Source: Cryptomeria japonica
Lineage: Eukaryota; Streptophyta; Pinopsida; Cupressales; Cupressaceae
DNA: 60,000 nucleotides
Assembly: GCF_030272615.1 (NCBI RefSeq)
Contig: NC_081405.1
Location: 649,677,420-649,737,419 of the forward strand
Direction of reading: 5' to 3'
Program-made: the position numbers and the translations under genes
The notes under the pieces: generated by a model
The model's database searches: none
Told to the model about the DNA's origin: nothing
Seen by the model: the letters and a program-made list of their open reading frames with translations, nothing else
Shown: positions 20,901 to 33,466 of the stretch, piece by piece
Layout: the number at the start of each line of letters is the position of its first letter
Numbering within the stretch: position 1 is the stretch's first letter

Positions 20901-22129
20901 ATCTGTAGCAGCTCAAAACAAATGGAAAGTTTTCCAAATGGACGTTAAATCAGCATTCTTGAATGGTATTTTAGAAGAAAAAGTGTATGTAAATCAGCCA
21001 CCTGGTTATGAAATTTTGGGACGAGAACATAAGGTATACAAACTGAAAAAGGCCCTATATGGTTTGAAGCAAGCTCCTAGAGCTTGGTACAGCAGGATAG
21101 ATTCTTATTTTGTGAACAATGGTTTTGGCAAGTGTGGCAATGAACCAACTTTGTATGTCAAAGAGAATGATAAAAAGGAAATCTTGATAGTTTGTTTGTA
21201 TGTAGATGATTTGATATTCATGGGTAATATGTCCATTGACTCATTCAAGGCAGCCATGAAAAAGGAATTTGATATGACTGATTTGGGGCTCATGAGATAC
21301 TTTCCTGGCATGGAGGTAAGTCAAATTGATCAAGTCATTTTCATATGTCAAAGCAAGTATGCTAATGATTTGATGAAGAGATTTAAGATGACAAATGTGA
21401 ATCCGGCACCTACACCCATTGCTTTGGGTTTAAAACTTAGCAAGGATGACAAAAGTCCTAGTGTTGATGCAACTTTATTCAAAAGGTTGGTCGGTAGCCT
21501 CATGTATCTAACTGCCACAAGACCGAATATTATGTATGGGGTTAGTCTTATTTCTAGATTCATGGATAAACCAAAAGAATCACATTGGAAAATAGGAAAA
21601 AGAATTTTAAGGTATATAGCTGGAACAAAGAATTTTGGGATTTTATATACAACTTCAGATGACTACAAACTGATTGGATATATAGATAGTGATTGGAAGC
21701 ACTTCCGGGTATATCTTTCATCTTGGTTCCGGTGCTATCTCTTGGGCATCAAAGAAACAACCAATTGTCACCCTCTCATCAGCTGAAGCAGAGTATGTTG
21801 CAGCCACATTAGCAGCTTGCCAAGCAGTATGGATGAGGAGAGTACTTTTAAACTTGGGGCATCAACAAGAAGAACCTACTAAAATCTATTGTGATAATAA
21901 TTCTACAATTGCCTTATCTAAAAATCATGTCTTTCATAAACGGAGCAAGCATATTGATACAAGATATCATTTTATTCAAGAATTGGTGAACAATGGTGAC
22001 ATATATCTTCAGTTTTGCAGGTCCAATGAACAACTAGCAGACATTTTCACAAAGCCACTTGCAAAGAATGTTTTTGAACACCTCAGAGAAGGAATTGGTA
22101 CTGTAGACATATATGGTAGTGAAGATTAA
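17954..22129 (+). pseudogene. Copia gag-pol polyprotein of element B (three lesions)
   Basis: Gag starts at ATG 17954 (MAGTSGSISQPQ). It meets TAA at 18107-18109 and changes frame near 18380 into the long frame ending at 21786. Counting from the first codon of that frame (18385): CCHC knuckle CYYCNKFGHFASEC at residues ~148-161; protease WFLDSGCSNHM at ~204; integrase zinc-binding HLRLGHLNF..CESCILAKQH at ~350-395, and catalytic region HSDLCGP and TDQGGEY at ~477; RT AFLNGILEEKVYVNQP and YVDDLIF at ~939. A deletion near 21695 removes about eight codons after SDSDW and shifts the frame. RNase H continues to 22129 with SAEAEYVAA, DNNSTIALSKN and ADIFTKPL. All catalytic motifs are still recognisable, so it was active fairly recently relative to the other copies. 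Confidence 0.93.
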
Positions 22130-22136
22130 GGGGAAG

Positions 22137-22566
22137 TGTTGGCGTATGTGGACTCCAATAATCTCCCCTGCCTCTGTAACCTAACTACTCCAACCACTAT
22201 ATTTACTTCTCCTTCTCGTATCCTCTTCTACTCTGTCCTTTGTTTATGCATCTAGATGGTTCGATATTAAGGCGCGCATTCCAGAAAAGTCTTTTACTGC
22301 TGTGAACAAGGCTCTGTTTTAAAGTGAGTAGAATATGTGATACTTTGTTTTTGGATTAATTATTTTGTAATGTCAAGAGAGCACTAGCAGCTCTATTTAA
22401 TATTAAGGCATGAGAAACTCTGTATAATGCAAAATAGTGACTGGCAGCTATGTTTTCTGAAGGCATCTTCTAAACTGTTTTAAAATATGTTTTGGTAATA
22501 ATATAAATTGATTATCTGTTATTATATCTCTGGCATTTTGTTGTCTTGTGTTCTTTCTCCCCAACA
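22137..22566 (+). repeat. 3' LTR of element B
   Basis: It is 430 bp and about 96.5% identical to the 5' LTR. Confidence 0.95.
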
Positions 22567-24240
22567 ACTACAAAATATGCAAGTTGACTTTTCTCAGTCT
22601 TCTTTAGATATACTCCATCTATCCTTTGTGATGGACTCTTTTTTCAATTGTGTGATTACGAAAAATTTTCCCTAGAAATTTGATTTTTTTTAAAAGATTT
22701 TTCATCCACAAAATCATTTTGACTTATCAAGCACTAGCTTTAGGCTAGAACTTCTTTTGTTCAGAGCCAAGTTTTTGATTGTCAATTAATTAATAAATAC
22801 TATTCATTTATAGAATCTCTTACCACAATATTCAAGCTAATTTGACCAACTATAATATGTTAAAATCATAAAAGATTTAGTTGTTTATAGCTTTGTAAAT
22901 TTCTCAATTAGATTATTGAAACACACTTTCTTATGAATGTAGTAGATCTCACATTCTACTATTCATCATTAGAATAAGATAATCAGAACACAGAAATGAA
23001 TATTGCATTTATGAATACTAATAATTTTATTTAATGATAATAAGTGGAGGTCTAAATTACAGGTTGAGGTTAATATTTATTTTGATGATTCTGATGTTTA
23101 GAGTTGTTTTTAAATATAAAAATGAATTTGATTTGAAAAATATATGTCATCGATTAGGTATACATTTTACTATGATCTTATATAATTTTAGATAATTTAA
23201 TATCATTTTAAAATAAAACTTATTAAATGTGGTCATATAACCATCAAATCTAAGCTCTTAGTTGTGATTATTTTTTGTTGTTTTTGAGCCAGAGGTAAAG
23301 CAGGTTTTGAAGGGACTGAAACCCTTCACAAAAATTAAAAACAATTGTACAAGATAAGCCATATTGAACATCTTAATTTGACACAATAGACATCAATGAA
23401 TCTAATTCAAAAATTACCCTATAGAACATTAAAAATTACGCAATAGAACATCATACATCATAATTTGACATAGTACAAAAAAGGCTTCTACTTTTCAATC
23501 AATATTTACTTGGCATACTTATCTTTTAAAAAATCTATCTAATATACATAAGAGATATGTATGTGCGCTATTCAACTCATCTTTCATTCCATTTGATCTT
23601 TTTATATATGATAAAGTTTTACTTGTATTTATATAGATTATTTTATTTATGTCAGCGTTATTTCACAATTTGTAATTTTAACGAGTGATAAAAAAATGGT
23701 CTTTCATGAATCCCCTACCATTAAAAAAATATTTACACAATTTTTTAGAATATGTAAATTTTGTTTTAAAATTAATTAAATGGATTACCACCTTGTAATT
23801 TTTTTAAATATTAAATCATTTGTAATTCTCGAGGAAAATTACATGATCATATTTATTATTATATAATAATACAAATAATGTTAATAATTTTATATTTTAA
23901 TTAAATTATATATTTAATTCATTTTAATAAGATATTTTTGATCTATAATACAAGTTAATCCAAATTAGGATTAGAACTAGAATTATATAGATTATGTTAA
24001 TTTTATAATTACATGATTTTAAGGTTACAACTTACATAAAATTCTAAGTTATTAATTATAACTCTAGTCTCAATTAATATTTTTTCTAATTTATAATTAT
24101 TTTTAAATTTTGAGTAAATAATTATTTTGCAAGAATATTCAAATCTTATTAATTAATTATAATCCTAACTCTATATAAAAATTTAAATATATTTCTAATC
24201 CTAATTATAATTCTAAAAACATTGTAATTTTTTTTTGGTA
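22567..24240. other. Distal tail of unit I
   Basis: The sequence is strongly AT-rich with no coding signal. It corresponds to about 50260-51900 (unit II) and 58380-59800 (unit III), with recurrent blocks such as tttctcagtcttctt-agatatactcc and ctaaaaacattgtaatt. The similarity stops near 24230. Confidence 0.65.
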
Positions 24241-24292
24241 GGTAAATCATAGGGATTTTTAGCCTAACCTACACTAGGAGAGGCCACAATGA

Positions 24293-24790
24293 GGACCTCT
24301 TCCCCAAACCCAACACTGCTCCTCCTTCACCATTTCCCTTATCTCTCCACCTCTCCTTCTTTCTTTCCTCCTCTGCTTCCCCCCCTCCCCTCCCCACTAC
24401 CTTAATTCTCCTCCTCTCCACCACTCCTTTTTCATTTCCTCCCTACTTCCTCCATTCTCCATCTCTCCTCTCCTTCCACATATCTTCTCCTCCCTACCTT
24501 CCAACTGCTCCTCTCCTCTCCTCCTTTCCTACCATCTCCTTCCTTCTCTCCATCTTTCATCTCCTCCCTCCTCTCCACCCTTCCTCTCCTCCCCATCTCC
24601 CCTATCACTCCATCTTCTACCTCTCTCCACTTTATCCCCTTATCATCTACCCACCATTCTCCCACCAGTGTCCCACCGTTTCCTCCTCTCCTCCTAACTT
24701 CTATCTTCTCTTCTATGCTCCTCCTATTTTTCTTCTCTCATTCTCTCTACTTTCCTCCTATGACCATACTCCACTCCTCTGAACTGGTGA
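24293..24790. repeat. Homopyrimidine-rich tract (C/T on the plus strand)
   Basis: The plus strand is almost entirely C and T for about 430-500 bp (tcc, ctt and ctcc motifs) with few purines. The minus strand is therefore G/A-rich, which produces a spurious Glu/Gly/Arg-rich open frame at 24432-24665. Such tracts can form triplex (H-DNA). Confidence 0.8.
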
Positions 24791-27700
24791 CCCCTCCTCT
24801 TCATTCCACGTCGCTACTCCACTCCACTCCTCCATGTCACTACATGGCATCCACCGGTCAGCATGGTCACCACCACCCACCAAAAACACTCCTTGGGGTT
24901 CTCTCAGTCTGCGTGGACACCACTATAATTCTGTATACTCTCTTCAAGGGCAACCTATCAGGAATTAGTGTTCACATAGATGGTAATATCATAAAATACA
25001 TAAATAATTAAGCATAAAATATTTTGGGGGGTATTGATATATGTGTTGCAAATAAGTGTCATATTAATATTAAGTTTTTAAAAAATAACTTAGTATTATT
25101 ATTAGTTATATGGTTTGTTAACAGGCTAGTATATTGGTTGTACATACTTAGTTGTACGAAGTTGAGTTATTAAATCAACTCATATATTTAGTAGAGTTGT
25201 TATAGGAAGTTGAGTTGCTAATTCCTCACCTTCATAGATGATGAGTCTTTGTCTGAATTGTGAATAAGGATAGTCCCAACACATTGAGATTTTGTCCCCA
25301 TCACACAGAGCTTTCTCCCAATCTTTGAGATTATCCAATCAAATTGAGATTCTTCTTGACTTGCGCATCATCCAAATACCCATCCACATGAGCCTAACCA
25401 AGTCTCAGCAGTCAGTTTCATATTTGTATTCATTTGCATATCCCATTTTCTATATTGTCTATACAATCCCATCAATCACATCTACCCATTGGGATGTATC
25501 CTTCCCATGTCTGACAGTTTATCCATCACCCTAAGTCCTAATCTTGGCAAGAGATGGTAGTTGGCCTTGTGCACTTTGTTTGCATGATGTGGTTTGTTGC
25601 TTTGATTTGCATCTTTATGTCCTATGACTACTCATATCTACGATCACTAGGATCTTTCAATATCTTGGTATGTCTTGGGTTGCTGTACACTGGGGCATTT
25701 TTTTGTGGTATGGATTTTTTGCGGGTCCCTCTTGTATGAATCTACAGTCCCATATCTACATCATCATGGTGTTTGTGCAACTGCATGCAAGGGATACCTA
25801 TTGTCTTTGAGTCTAGTCCACACCTTGGATCCTCACAACATTCTGATTACTATAATCAGTGATGTAGGTCATCCTTGGAAATATCATTGTATTATGTTTG
25901 GCATATTACCAAAATCATTAGTACCATTTCATGTAATTGCATGTCTTATTAAATCACATGTCCATTTTAGGTTCATATCTCATGTGAATGGTAAGGTGAT
26001 GCATTAATTGGCCTCATTTATTTTTGCAATCATTAATAATCACACTATTCAATATAAAACGTTTCTAGAAAATCACATTTTGGTAAGTTAATCGAGAACA
26101 AGTTCAACACACTTTATGTATGTCCTTCTTGTAATACTAATGTCTGAATAAGGGTCCTCATTAGGGTTTGAAACTCATTGCATTATATTTTAGGTACATT
26201 GTATTATTACTTGCATTTATTCATCTTCATTTAGATGCATACATAATAGTAATTACATTTATGTCATTTAGGTGCACTATATCATCTCAAAATAGTAATT
26301 GCATTCATTTTAAATTCATTGAATCATTTTAGTTGTATCTATTCAATTGTCACTTTTAGGTGCATTCATTCTATCTGTGTTGCATATCCAGATTTAGTAT
26401 CATTTATTACATCACATTTGCATAGCTCATCCATAAAAGTACATATACATAAAATCATAAATATTAAGAGCATATAGGGAATCCATTTTTGGCATTGCAT
26501 ACATCATAAATATCAATATAGCTTAAATCATCCACCCATAAACATACATCACGAAAAAAACCAAAAATTGCATATCAACAAATCTGTGAGGAACATCATG
26601 TAGAGTAATAAGCATACATATACATACATCTAGCTATCCTGCATCACAAATAGGTCAGATCACATGCATAATCATATCATCAAAACATAAATCATCATCC
26701 ATTATATATAAATAAAAGTCCATGTATAGTTCATAATAAATACACATGCATCCCGCTACCAAAACTGCATCCATCGCATATATATCTCAAAAAATCAAAA
26801 GTGTCTAATCATGGTACAATGGTACTCACCCAAGGGTCAAATAAATGTCACATATACATCAATGCACACTATCTTGTGCTCTCCCTATCTCTTCCACCTG
26901 CACCAGAGGCTCAACTAGTGCTCATGGCACCCTCATCCCCAAAGAAGCACTTGACTGTTGGCACTATGTCTTGTGGTATTGGGTGCTCTCTGCATATGAG
27001 GGCGCTCGTCGATCACCAAGAATGGCCTAATGGTAGAGATCTTGATAATACAATATCTCCCTCCCCATCCTCTCTCCCTATTGTCTCACTGCTCTAATCA
27101 TTGTCAAGAGAGGTACTAATCCCCTGGGAGTCAACAACTGTCATGCCCTCCTCAACCTGGCTCCAAGTGTCTTAAGCTTATCATCCATCCACTGCATCTC
27201 ATCTTGTAGCTACTTGAAATCCCCTCCACTCCTAGTGATACAAGAGCATCCCTAGTTGATGAGAAATGTTGCATCAACCAAAATTATTTTCTTTCAGTTT
27301 TGTTCTTGTTCTATATTGTAGTTTTTGTGTTACTTCCATAATTTTTTGGTAGTTGTTCCTTTTTTGTTGTGGATTAGATTGTTAGCTTCCGGAATGGTTC
27401 TTGTTCCTTGTGTAGGATTTTCAATTCATTTGGATTCTTTTCTGGCAACTTATTGCTTCCAAATTGTCACCGCAGGCACAAACGTCAATCAACGCTCTTT
27501 TCCCTTCTTTTTTACCACCTTGCAGATCGACATCTGCACAAACAATATTAGCCTGTGTAGGTGGGGATTGGTCTCTTTGAGCCTGATTTGGCATTTATGT
27601 AGACATTGATCACTTGTGTAGGCATTGATCCCCCACACAGATGTCGATCTCGTGATCAATGTTTGTGCCCCGACCACTTTTCCCCTCATTTATTACCTTA

Positions 27701-27915
27701 ATAAATGACATAACCTACTAGAAGTGTTTGATCCTGTCCACACAATGCTCATGGTGTGGGATGCATGCCATCTCTCTCCCAGTGCTTTGTGCTCTCCAAT
27801 TATATAGGCCCCCCTCGACCCGTTTCTCTCACCATTCATCCACTTTCTTGTAATTCTTCTCGCCTCACCAATTCTTTTCTTCTTTCTCCCTCTTTTCCAT
27901 TCCTGTCATCTTCTT
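24791..27915. other. Unassigned intergenic region
   Basis: I recognise no gene or element here. A 98-codon frame (24715-25011), a 110-codon frame (25675-26007) and a 98-codon frame (26801-27097) lack domain features. On the minus strand a segment reading LQDEMQWMDDKLKTLGA near 27160-27220 looks protein-like and could be a retroelement gag relic. A TATA-like motif (attatataggc, ~27797-27807) is followed by a C/T-rich leader, which resembles a plant or LTR promoter but has no supported transcript. Confidence 0.35.
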
Positions 27916-27979
27916 CTTATATATGTGTATGTATATGTGTGTATATATGTATATCTATGTGTGTATGCATGTGTGTTTT
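27916..27979. repeat. Short (TATG/TG)n microsatellite abutting element C
   Basis: About 60 bp of mixed TATG, TATA and TG repeats ends directly at the first base of the 5' LTR of element C. It is the same motif family as the large array at the other end of that element. Confidence 0.8.
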
Positions 27980-29023
27980 TGTTGGTATTTTAGATATGTT
28001 GATATGGTTTTGTCATTGTTGTCAACACTTGTCAACACTTATTAGCACTTGGAGATTTGGTTATGTTCACCAGCAAGAAAGTGACTTATGCACAGTCACA
28101 AGTATTTGATTTACTGGTAGGTTATATTGTTCACCGACACTTGGAATCACTTAAAGACTACTTGGTTATGTCAAAGACATCGTTTGGACACTTTGTCTTG
28201 GTGATTTGTTCATTGGTTTATTTGAGTTTGCATATTTGTTGTTATCGGCAAATAGGTCCAGGATATACATCGATAGGCATATCTATTCCAGATCAACATG
28301 GCACGTCATGGAGATGATTTTTTATTATTGTAAATGCATTGAGCCAACATCATTATCAGTATTGTTTCATTTGTAATTGATTTTATTGTAACATCTTTTA
28401 GTGAGCCAACCTACTCAATTGGTCTTAGGTTATGGTATAAATGTAAGATCTCATTTGTGAGATTTATATATGCAAGGATAGAGATTGTAATAAGGTATAT
28501 GCGAATGTAAGTAGATCTATACACGCATACATCATTCAAGATTGAAGGAAGGTTTGAAGAAGGCATATTAGAGCTAAACCGGTATTGAATCTAGCATATG
28601 AAGATGTTATTTTGAGCAGTACATTATCATTGGATCTAATCATCCAATTGTAGTCAGTGTGACTCTCATTTTGTGATTGAGTAGTACGCTCTAAGCGTTT
28701 GGCCTTTCTGCATGTGCAGACCCCTTATTGTACACACATACTATTTGCAGTAGTATCATCTGATTGTGGGTAAGGCTTCCCACCGTGGTTTTTCCCCTTA
28801 TAGGGTTTCCACGTATAAATATTGTTGTTATATGTTATGGATGTTATTGTCTTCTGTTTCATGCATTAATCTTTACCGATACTGAAATTAACTGATAAAA
28901 CTATCTACCAACATAAAGTTTGGTTTACTGGCATTAAGCATTAAGTTTTGGTTAAGTTAATTTTGGTTGAATTTATTGGACAACTAATTCACCCCTCCTC
29001 TCAGTTGTCTCTGGGACCTAACA
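27980..29023 (+). repeat. 5' LTR of element C
   Basis: The LTR is 1044 bp with TG..CA ends. It contains gtacacacatac at ~28731-28742, at the point where the 3' LTR copy gives way to the microsatellite. Confidence 0.88.
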
Positions 29024-29025
29024 AT

Positions 29026-29037
29026 TGGTATGAGAGC
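29026..29037 (+). promoter_or_regulatory. Primer-binding site of element C
   Basis: TGGTATGAGAGC has one mismatch to the initiator tRNA-Met complement and lies two bases after the LTR. Confidence 0.8.
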
Positions 29038-29080
29038 CTAGTCCTCTTTTTGTAGAAGTTTAACAGCTTAAGGAGATCCA

Positions 29081-32000
29081 ATGTCTTCAAACTATTTCAG
29101 GAAGGACAGTCCTAAACTTGATGGAACCAACTATGGCATATGGAAGATCAGGATGGAGACACATCTGAATTGCATTGGAAAGGACATATAAGAAGTTACA
29201 AAGAATGGTTATGTTTCTCCTACTTCAGGTCAACCTAATCCAACAACCTTAGGTAAAGATGAGGAAAATGATTGCAAAGCAAGAGAAGCACTTTTGAGCA
29301 CATTGTCAGATCAGCAAATCATGGGATTATTAGATAGGTCTACTACTAAAGCTATTTGGGATAAATTGAAAACATTGAATAAAGGAGATTCCACAGTCAA
29401 AATCGCAAAACTTGAATCCTTCCAGGTTAGGTACGAAAATCTGAAAATGGAAGAGGATGAAAGGATTTCTGCTTTTTTGAAAAGAGAATGAAATTGTTTT
29501 GGGTATACAATGTTGTGGAGGAACCTTAAGTGAAGATGAGATTGTTTCTAAAGTTTTTAGAGCTTTGCCACTAGCATATAAAATGAAAGTAACAACTATA
29601 AATGAGTTGAGAACAATGCCGAATACATCAGTAACTAGAGACACTTTGGTTGGAAAACTTTCATCTTTCAAAATTGAGGAATTTGGTCCTATTTCTACTA
29701 TAAAGATAAATTTAGCTTTAAAGGAATCAACATCATCTACATCATCATTTGACAAATCCGATTGGAAAGCATTTTATGCAAGAGAACTTGAAGAAAGAAG
29801 GAGAGAAAATGAAGAACTGGAAGAACTTGAAGCACTATTTGCAAGGAAAATGCTTAAAGGTCCAATTGGAAGTAAGTATGAAGGTAAAGCACCCTTTAAA
29901 TATTTTACCTGCAATAAGATTGGTCATATGGCATCTAGGCATCTTGATAGACATGCAAGATTGAAAGAAGAAGCTAAGAGAACATACAAGCCTAACCCTG
30001 AATATCAGAGATATAGATTTAAGAAGAACACAGACAAATCTTGTTATCTTGTTGATGAAGGAGAACATACAAGCCTAACAGAAGATTAATTAGCACCTAC
30101 TGTTCAACCGGTAGAGAAGGCCTTGATAGCTAGAGTTGAAGATAAGGATGAATGGATCATTGATTCAGGATGTTCACATCATATGACTGGTGATTAAAGT
30201 AAATTCTTAACCTTTTAGGAATACAACAGAGGTCTAGTGAGATTTGGAGATGATAAAGCTTGTTTGATCAAAGGAAAAGGCACTATATCTTTTGATGGTA
30301 AGAAAAATACTGATAATGTTTACTATGTTGAAGGTTTGAAGCATAATCTTTTGAGTGTTGGTCAATTAGTTGAAAAAAGATTTCAGTTACAATTCAAGAA
30401 TGGTAAATGCAAAATCATGACCAAAACTGGTTTGGAAATTGCAACTGGTAATCAGACTAGAGGTAATATCTTTCATTGGAACAACAGTGAAAAGACATGC
30501 TTGATTGCACATATTGATGAAAGTTGGTTATGGCATAAGAGACTCTGTCATAAAAATTTTGATTGCATTGTGAAAATCAGTACAACTAAGGCAGTAAGGG
30601 ATTTACCTAGAATTATCAAACCTCACAATCCGATATGTAAGGAATGTCAATTTGGAAAGCAAGTTAGAGCATCTTTTAAGAGTATTCTAGAAAATTCCAA
30701 TAATGTTCTTGATTTAATTCATACTGATTTATGTGGTCCAACAAGAACTATAAGCTTACAAGGAGATATATATTTTATACTAATCATTGATGACTATTCT
30801 AGAATGTGTTGGGTTACTTTTCTCATGGAGAAATTAGAAGCAATTGGGAAATTCAAGCTATTCAAGGTGATGGTAGAGAATGAAATTGGTAAGAAAATCA
30901 AATGTATGAGATCAGATCAAGGAGGTGAATTCACATCTAAGGAATTTAATACATTCTATGAAGTGAATGGGATCATAAGATAGCTATCAGCACCCTAGAC
31001 AGCCTAGCAGAATGGAGTTGTGGAAAGGAAAAACATAACTATCTTAGATGCAACTAGAATTATGTTATCAGAAGCAAATCTAACTCATGTATATTGGAGA
31101 GAAGCTGTAAGTACAATGGTTTACACATTCAACAAAGTTCAAATCAAGGGTGAAACTGGTAAGACCCCTCATGAACTATGGTTTGGTATTACTTCTACTC
31201 TTAAATATTTTAGAATATTTGGAAGTAAATGCTATATTAGAAGAGATGAGTATATTGGCAAATTTGTTCCTAGAAGTGATGAAGGAATATTTATTCGTTA
31301 CTCATCTAAGAGCAAGGCATATAGATGTTTTAATAAGAGATTGCAGAAAATTGTTGAGAGTACAAATGTGATGATTGATGAACAGTTTAGAGGAAATTCA
31401 AGGTACATGGACTCTGAACCGGCAATTTGGACAATATCAAATGAACCTACAATGAGTACACCGGTACTAAATGATGACCCAGTTACACCGGCATCATCTG
31501 AAAATTCTACAGTAACTGAGGATCAACAGCAAGCAAAGACACCCCAGTATGCAAGATTGAACCACTCTAAAGATCAGATAATTAGGAACAAGTATTAAGG
31601 AGTTATTACTAGAGGAAGACTAGCAAATGAAAAGTTATGTCTTATTTCTCAAATTGAACTAGCATCAGTTAATGAGGCATGTGAAGATAAACACTGGATT
31701 AAAGCTATGGAAGATGAATTAGAACAAATTGAAAAGAATAACACATGGACATTAGTTCCCTGGCCTAAAGACAAAAATGTAATTGGAACAAAATGGGTAT
31801 TCAGAAACAAACTTAATGAAGATGGTAAGGTAATCAGAAATAAAGCAAGACTAGTGTGTAAAGGATATTCACAGAAAGAAGGAATTGATTATAATGAAAC
31901 CTTTGCACTAGTAGCTAGAATTGAGGCAGTCAGAATATTCTTGGCTTTTGCAGCACATAAGAACTATAAAGTATATCAAATGGATATTAAATGTGTATTT

Positions 32001-33155
32001 CTGAATGGAGATCTTGAAGAAGAAGTTTATATTGAACAACCTGATGCATTTTCTTTGACAGATGACAAGAATATGGTTTGCAAGTTAAGGAAAGCTTTGT
32101 ATGGGCTAAAGCAAGCTCCTAGAGCTTGGTATGCTAGATTGGATAAATATCTTTTGAAGATTGGTTTTTCTAAAGGTAATGTTGACAACAACTTATACTA
32201 CAAAGTGACTAATTATGACATCTTGGTTATAGAAATTTTTGTTGATGATATAATCTTTGGAGGAGAAGATGGATTATGTAAAGACTTTTCTAATGAAATG
32301 CAACAAGAATTTGAAATGTCTATGATTGGAGAGATAAAATTATTTTTAGGACTACAAATTTCACAAACTGATAAAGGTATATTCTTGAGTCAATATAAGT
32401 ATTTGAAGGAGTTACTAAAGAAATTTGGCATGGAGAACTCTAAACTGGTAAGAACACCTATGACTACAACTGATAAATTATCACTAAAGGATGAATCAAT
32501 ACCTGTTAATCCGACTAGGTACAAGTCTATGATAGGAGGTTTACTGTACTTGACACAAACAAGAACTGATATTATGAATGTAGTATGTATTGTTTCAAGA
32601 TTTCAGAGTAATCCTAAAGAAAATCATGAATCAACAATAAAAAGGATTTTTTAGTACTTACAAGGCACTAAATATCTTGCCTTATGGTATCCTAGAGATG
32701 AAAAATTTGATTTATGTGCATACACATATGCAAATTGGGTAGGAGATGTAGATGACAGAAAAAGCACCACTGGTGGAGCATTTTTTCTTGGTAGCAGATT
32801 AATTTCTTGGTTGAGTAAGAAACAAAGTTGCACATCTTTATCAACAGCAGAATCAGAATATGTTGCAGCAACAACTAATTACACACAGGCATTATGGATC
32901 AAGCAAATGTTGAAGGATATAAAGGTAAAATGCAAGGAACCTATAACTATTTACTGTGATAATACGACAACAATTGATGTATCTAAGAACCGGGTGCTTC
33001 ACTCAAAAACTAAACATGTTTCTATCAAATTAAATTTTCTAAAAGAGAATGTTGAAGCAAAAGAAGTGAAATTGGTTTATGTAAATACTAAAGAGCAGAT
33101 TGCAGATATTTTTACTAAGCCTTTACGTAAAGAGACTTTTGAATATCTCATATGA
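29081..33155 (+). pseudogene. Copia gag-pol pseudogene (element C)
   Basis: Gag starts at ATG 29081 (MSSNYFRKDSPKLDGTNYG), has TAA at 29189 and changes frame near 29490. From there one frame runs to 33155 with in-frame stops at 30087, near 30195 and 30220, at 30981, 30996 and 31005, at 31596 and 32652. The zinc knuckle (near 29905-29945) has lost its first and last Cys (Y..C....H....H). Protease WIIDSGCSHHM is near 30160. Integrase has WLWHKRLCHKNF, CKECQFGKQ and SDQGGEF. RT has [15 protein letters not shown] and FVDDIIF. RNase H has AESEYVAA, DNTTTIDVSKN and ADIFTKPL. Most damage is nonsense rather than indel, so the frame is preserved over more than 3 kb. Confidence 0.92.
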
Positions 33156-33466
33156 GAAGCTTGAGGTTATACCCCCACTGATAGAGACTTAGATAGTTAA
33201 TGTTTGTCATCAACTGACAGAACTAAAAGAGAAATCTTTATTCTAACTTTGATGAGGAGAGATACTTCTAAGGGGGAGTAGTTGGTATTTTGTAATGAGT
33301 TGGTATTTTTTATTTGAATCTGGTATTTGTATTGCTTTGGCATTTGATGTCAAAGGGGGAGAGATTGATATGGAAAAACACATTATTCTGGAGGAGAGAT
33401 TGTTGGAGAGATTGATTACTCTATGTATCTGTATTTTGATTTCTAGTTATGATCTCTTTGGGAGAT
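33156..33466 (+). other. 3' non-coding interior of element C
   Basis: It contains two purine runs, aagggggag (~33269) and aaagggggag (~33351), and a third, gggaga, adjoining the LTR start. Which one serves as polypurine tract cannot be decided by eye. Confidence 0.6.

Larger units (their letters stand above)
17362..22566 (+). mobile_element. Near-complete Ty1/copia retrotransposon (element B)
   Basis: Both LTRs are 430 bp (17362-17791 and 22137-22566), TGTTGGCG..CCCAACA, with about 15 differences by eye, 13 of them transitions. The flanks carry ACTAT / ACTAC (17357-17361 and 22567-22571), a TSD with one mismatch. The PBS is at 17795-17806 and the purine-rich tract AAGGGGAAG at 22128-22136. 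The gag-pol reading frame is open for 1133 codons but has a stop and two frame changes. The element inserted upstream of the type 2 gene of unit I. Confidence 0.95.

Noticed and set aside
24432-24665. 77-codon Glu/Gly/Arg-rich frame on the minus strand
   Set aside because: It is the purine-rich complement of a C/T tract; open only because of composition.
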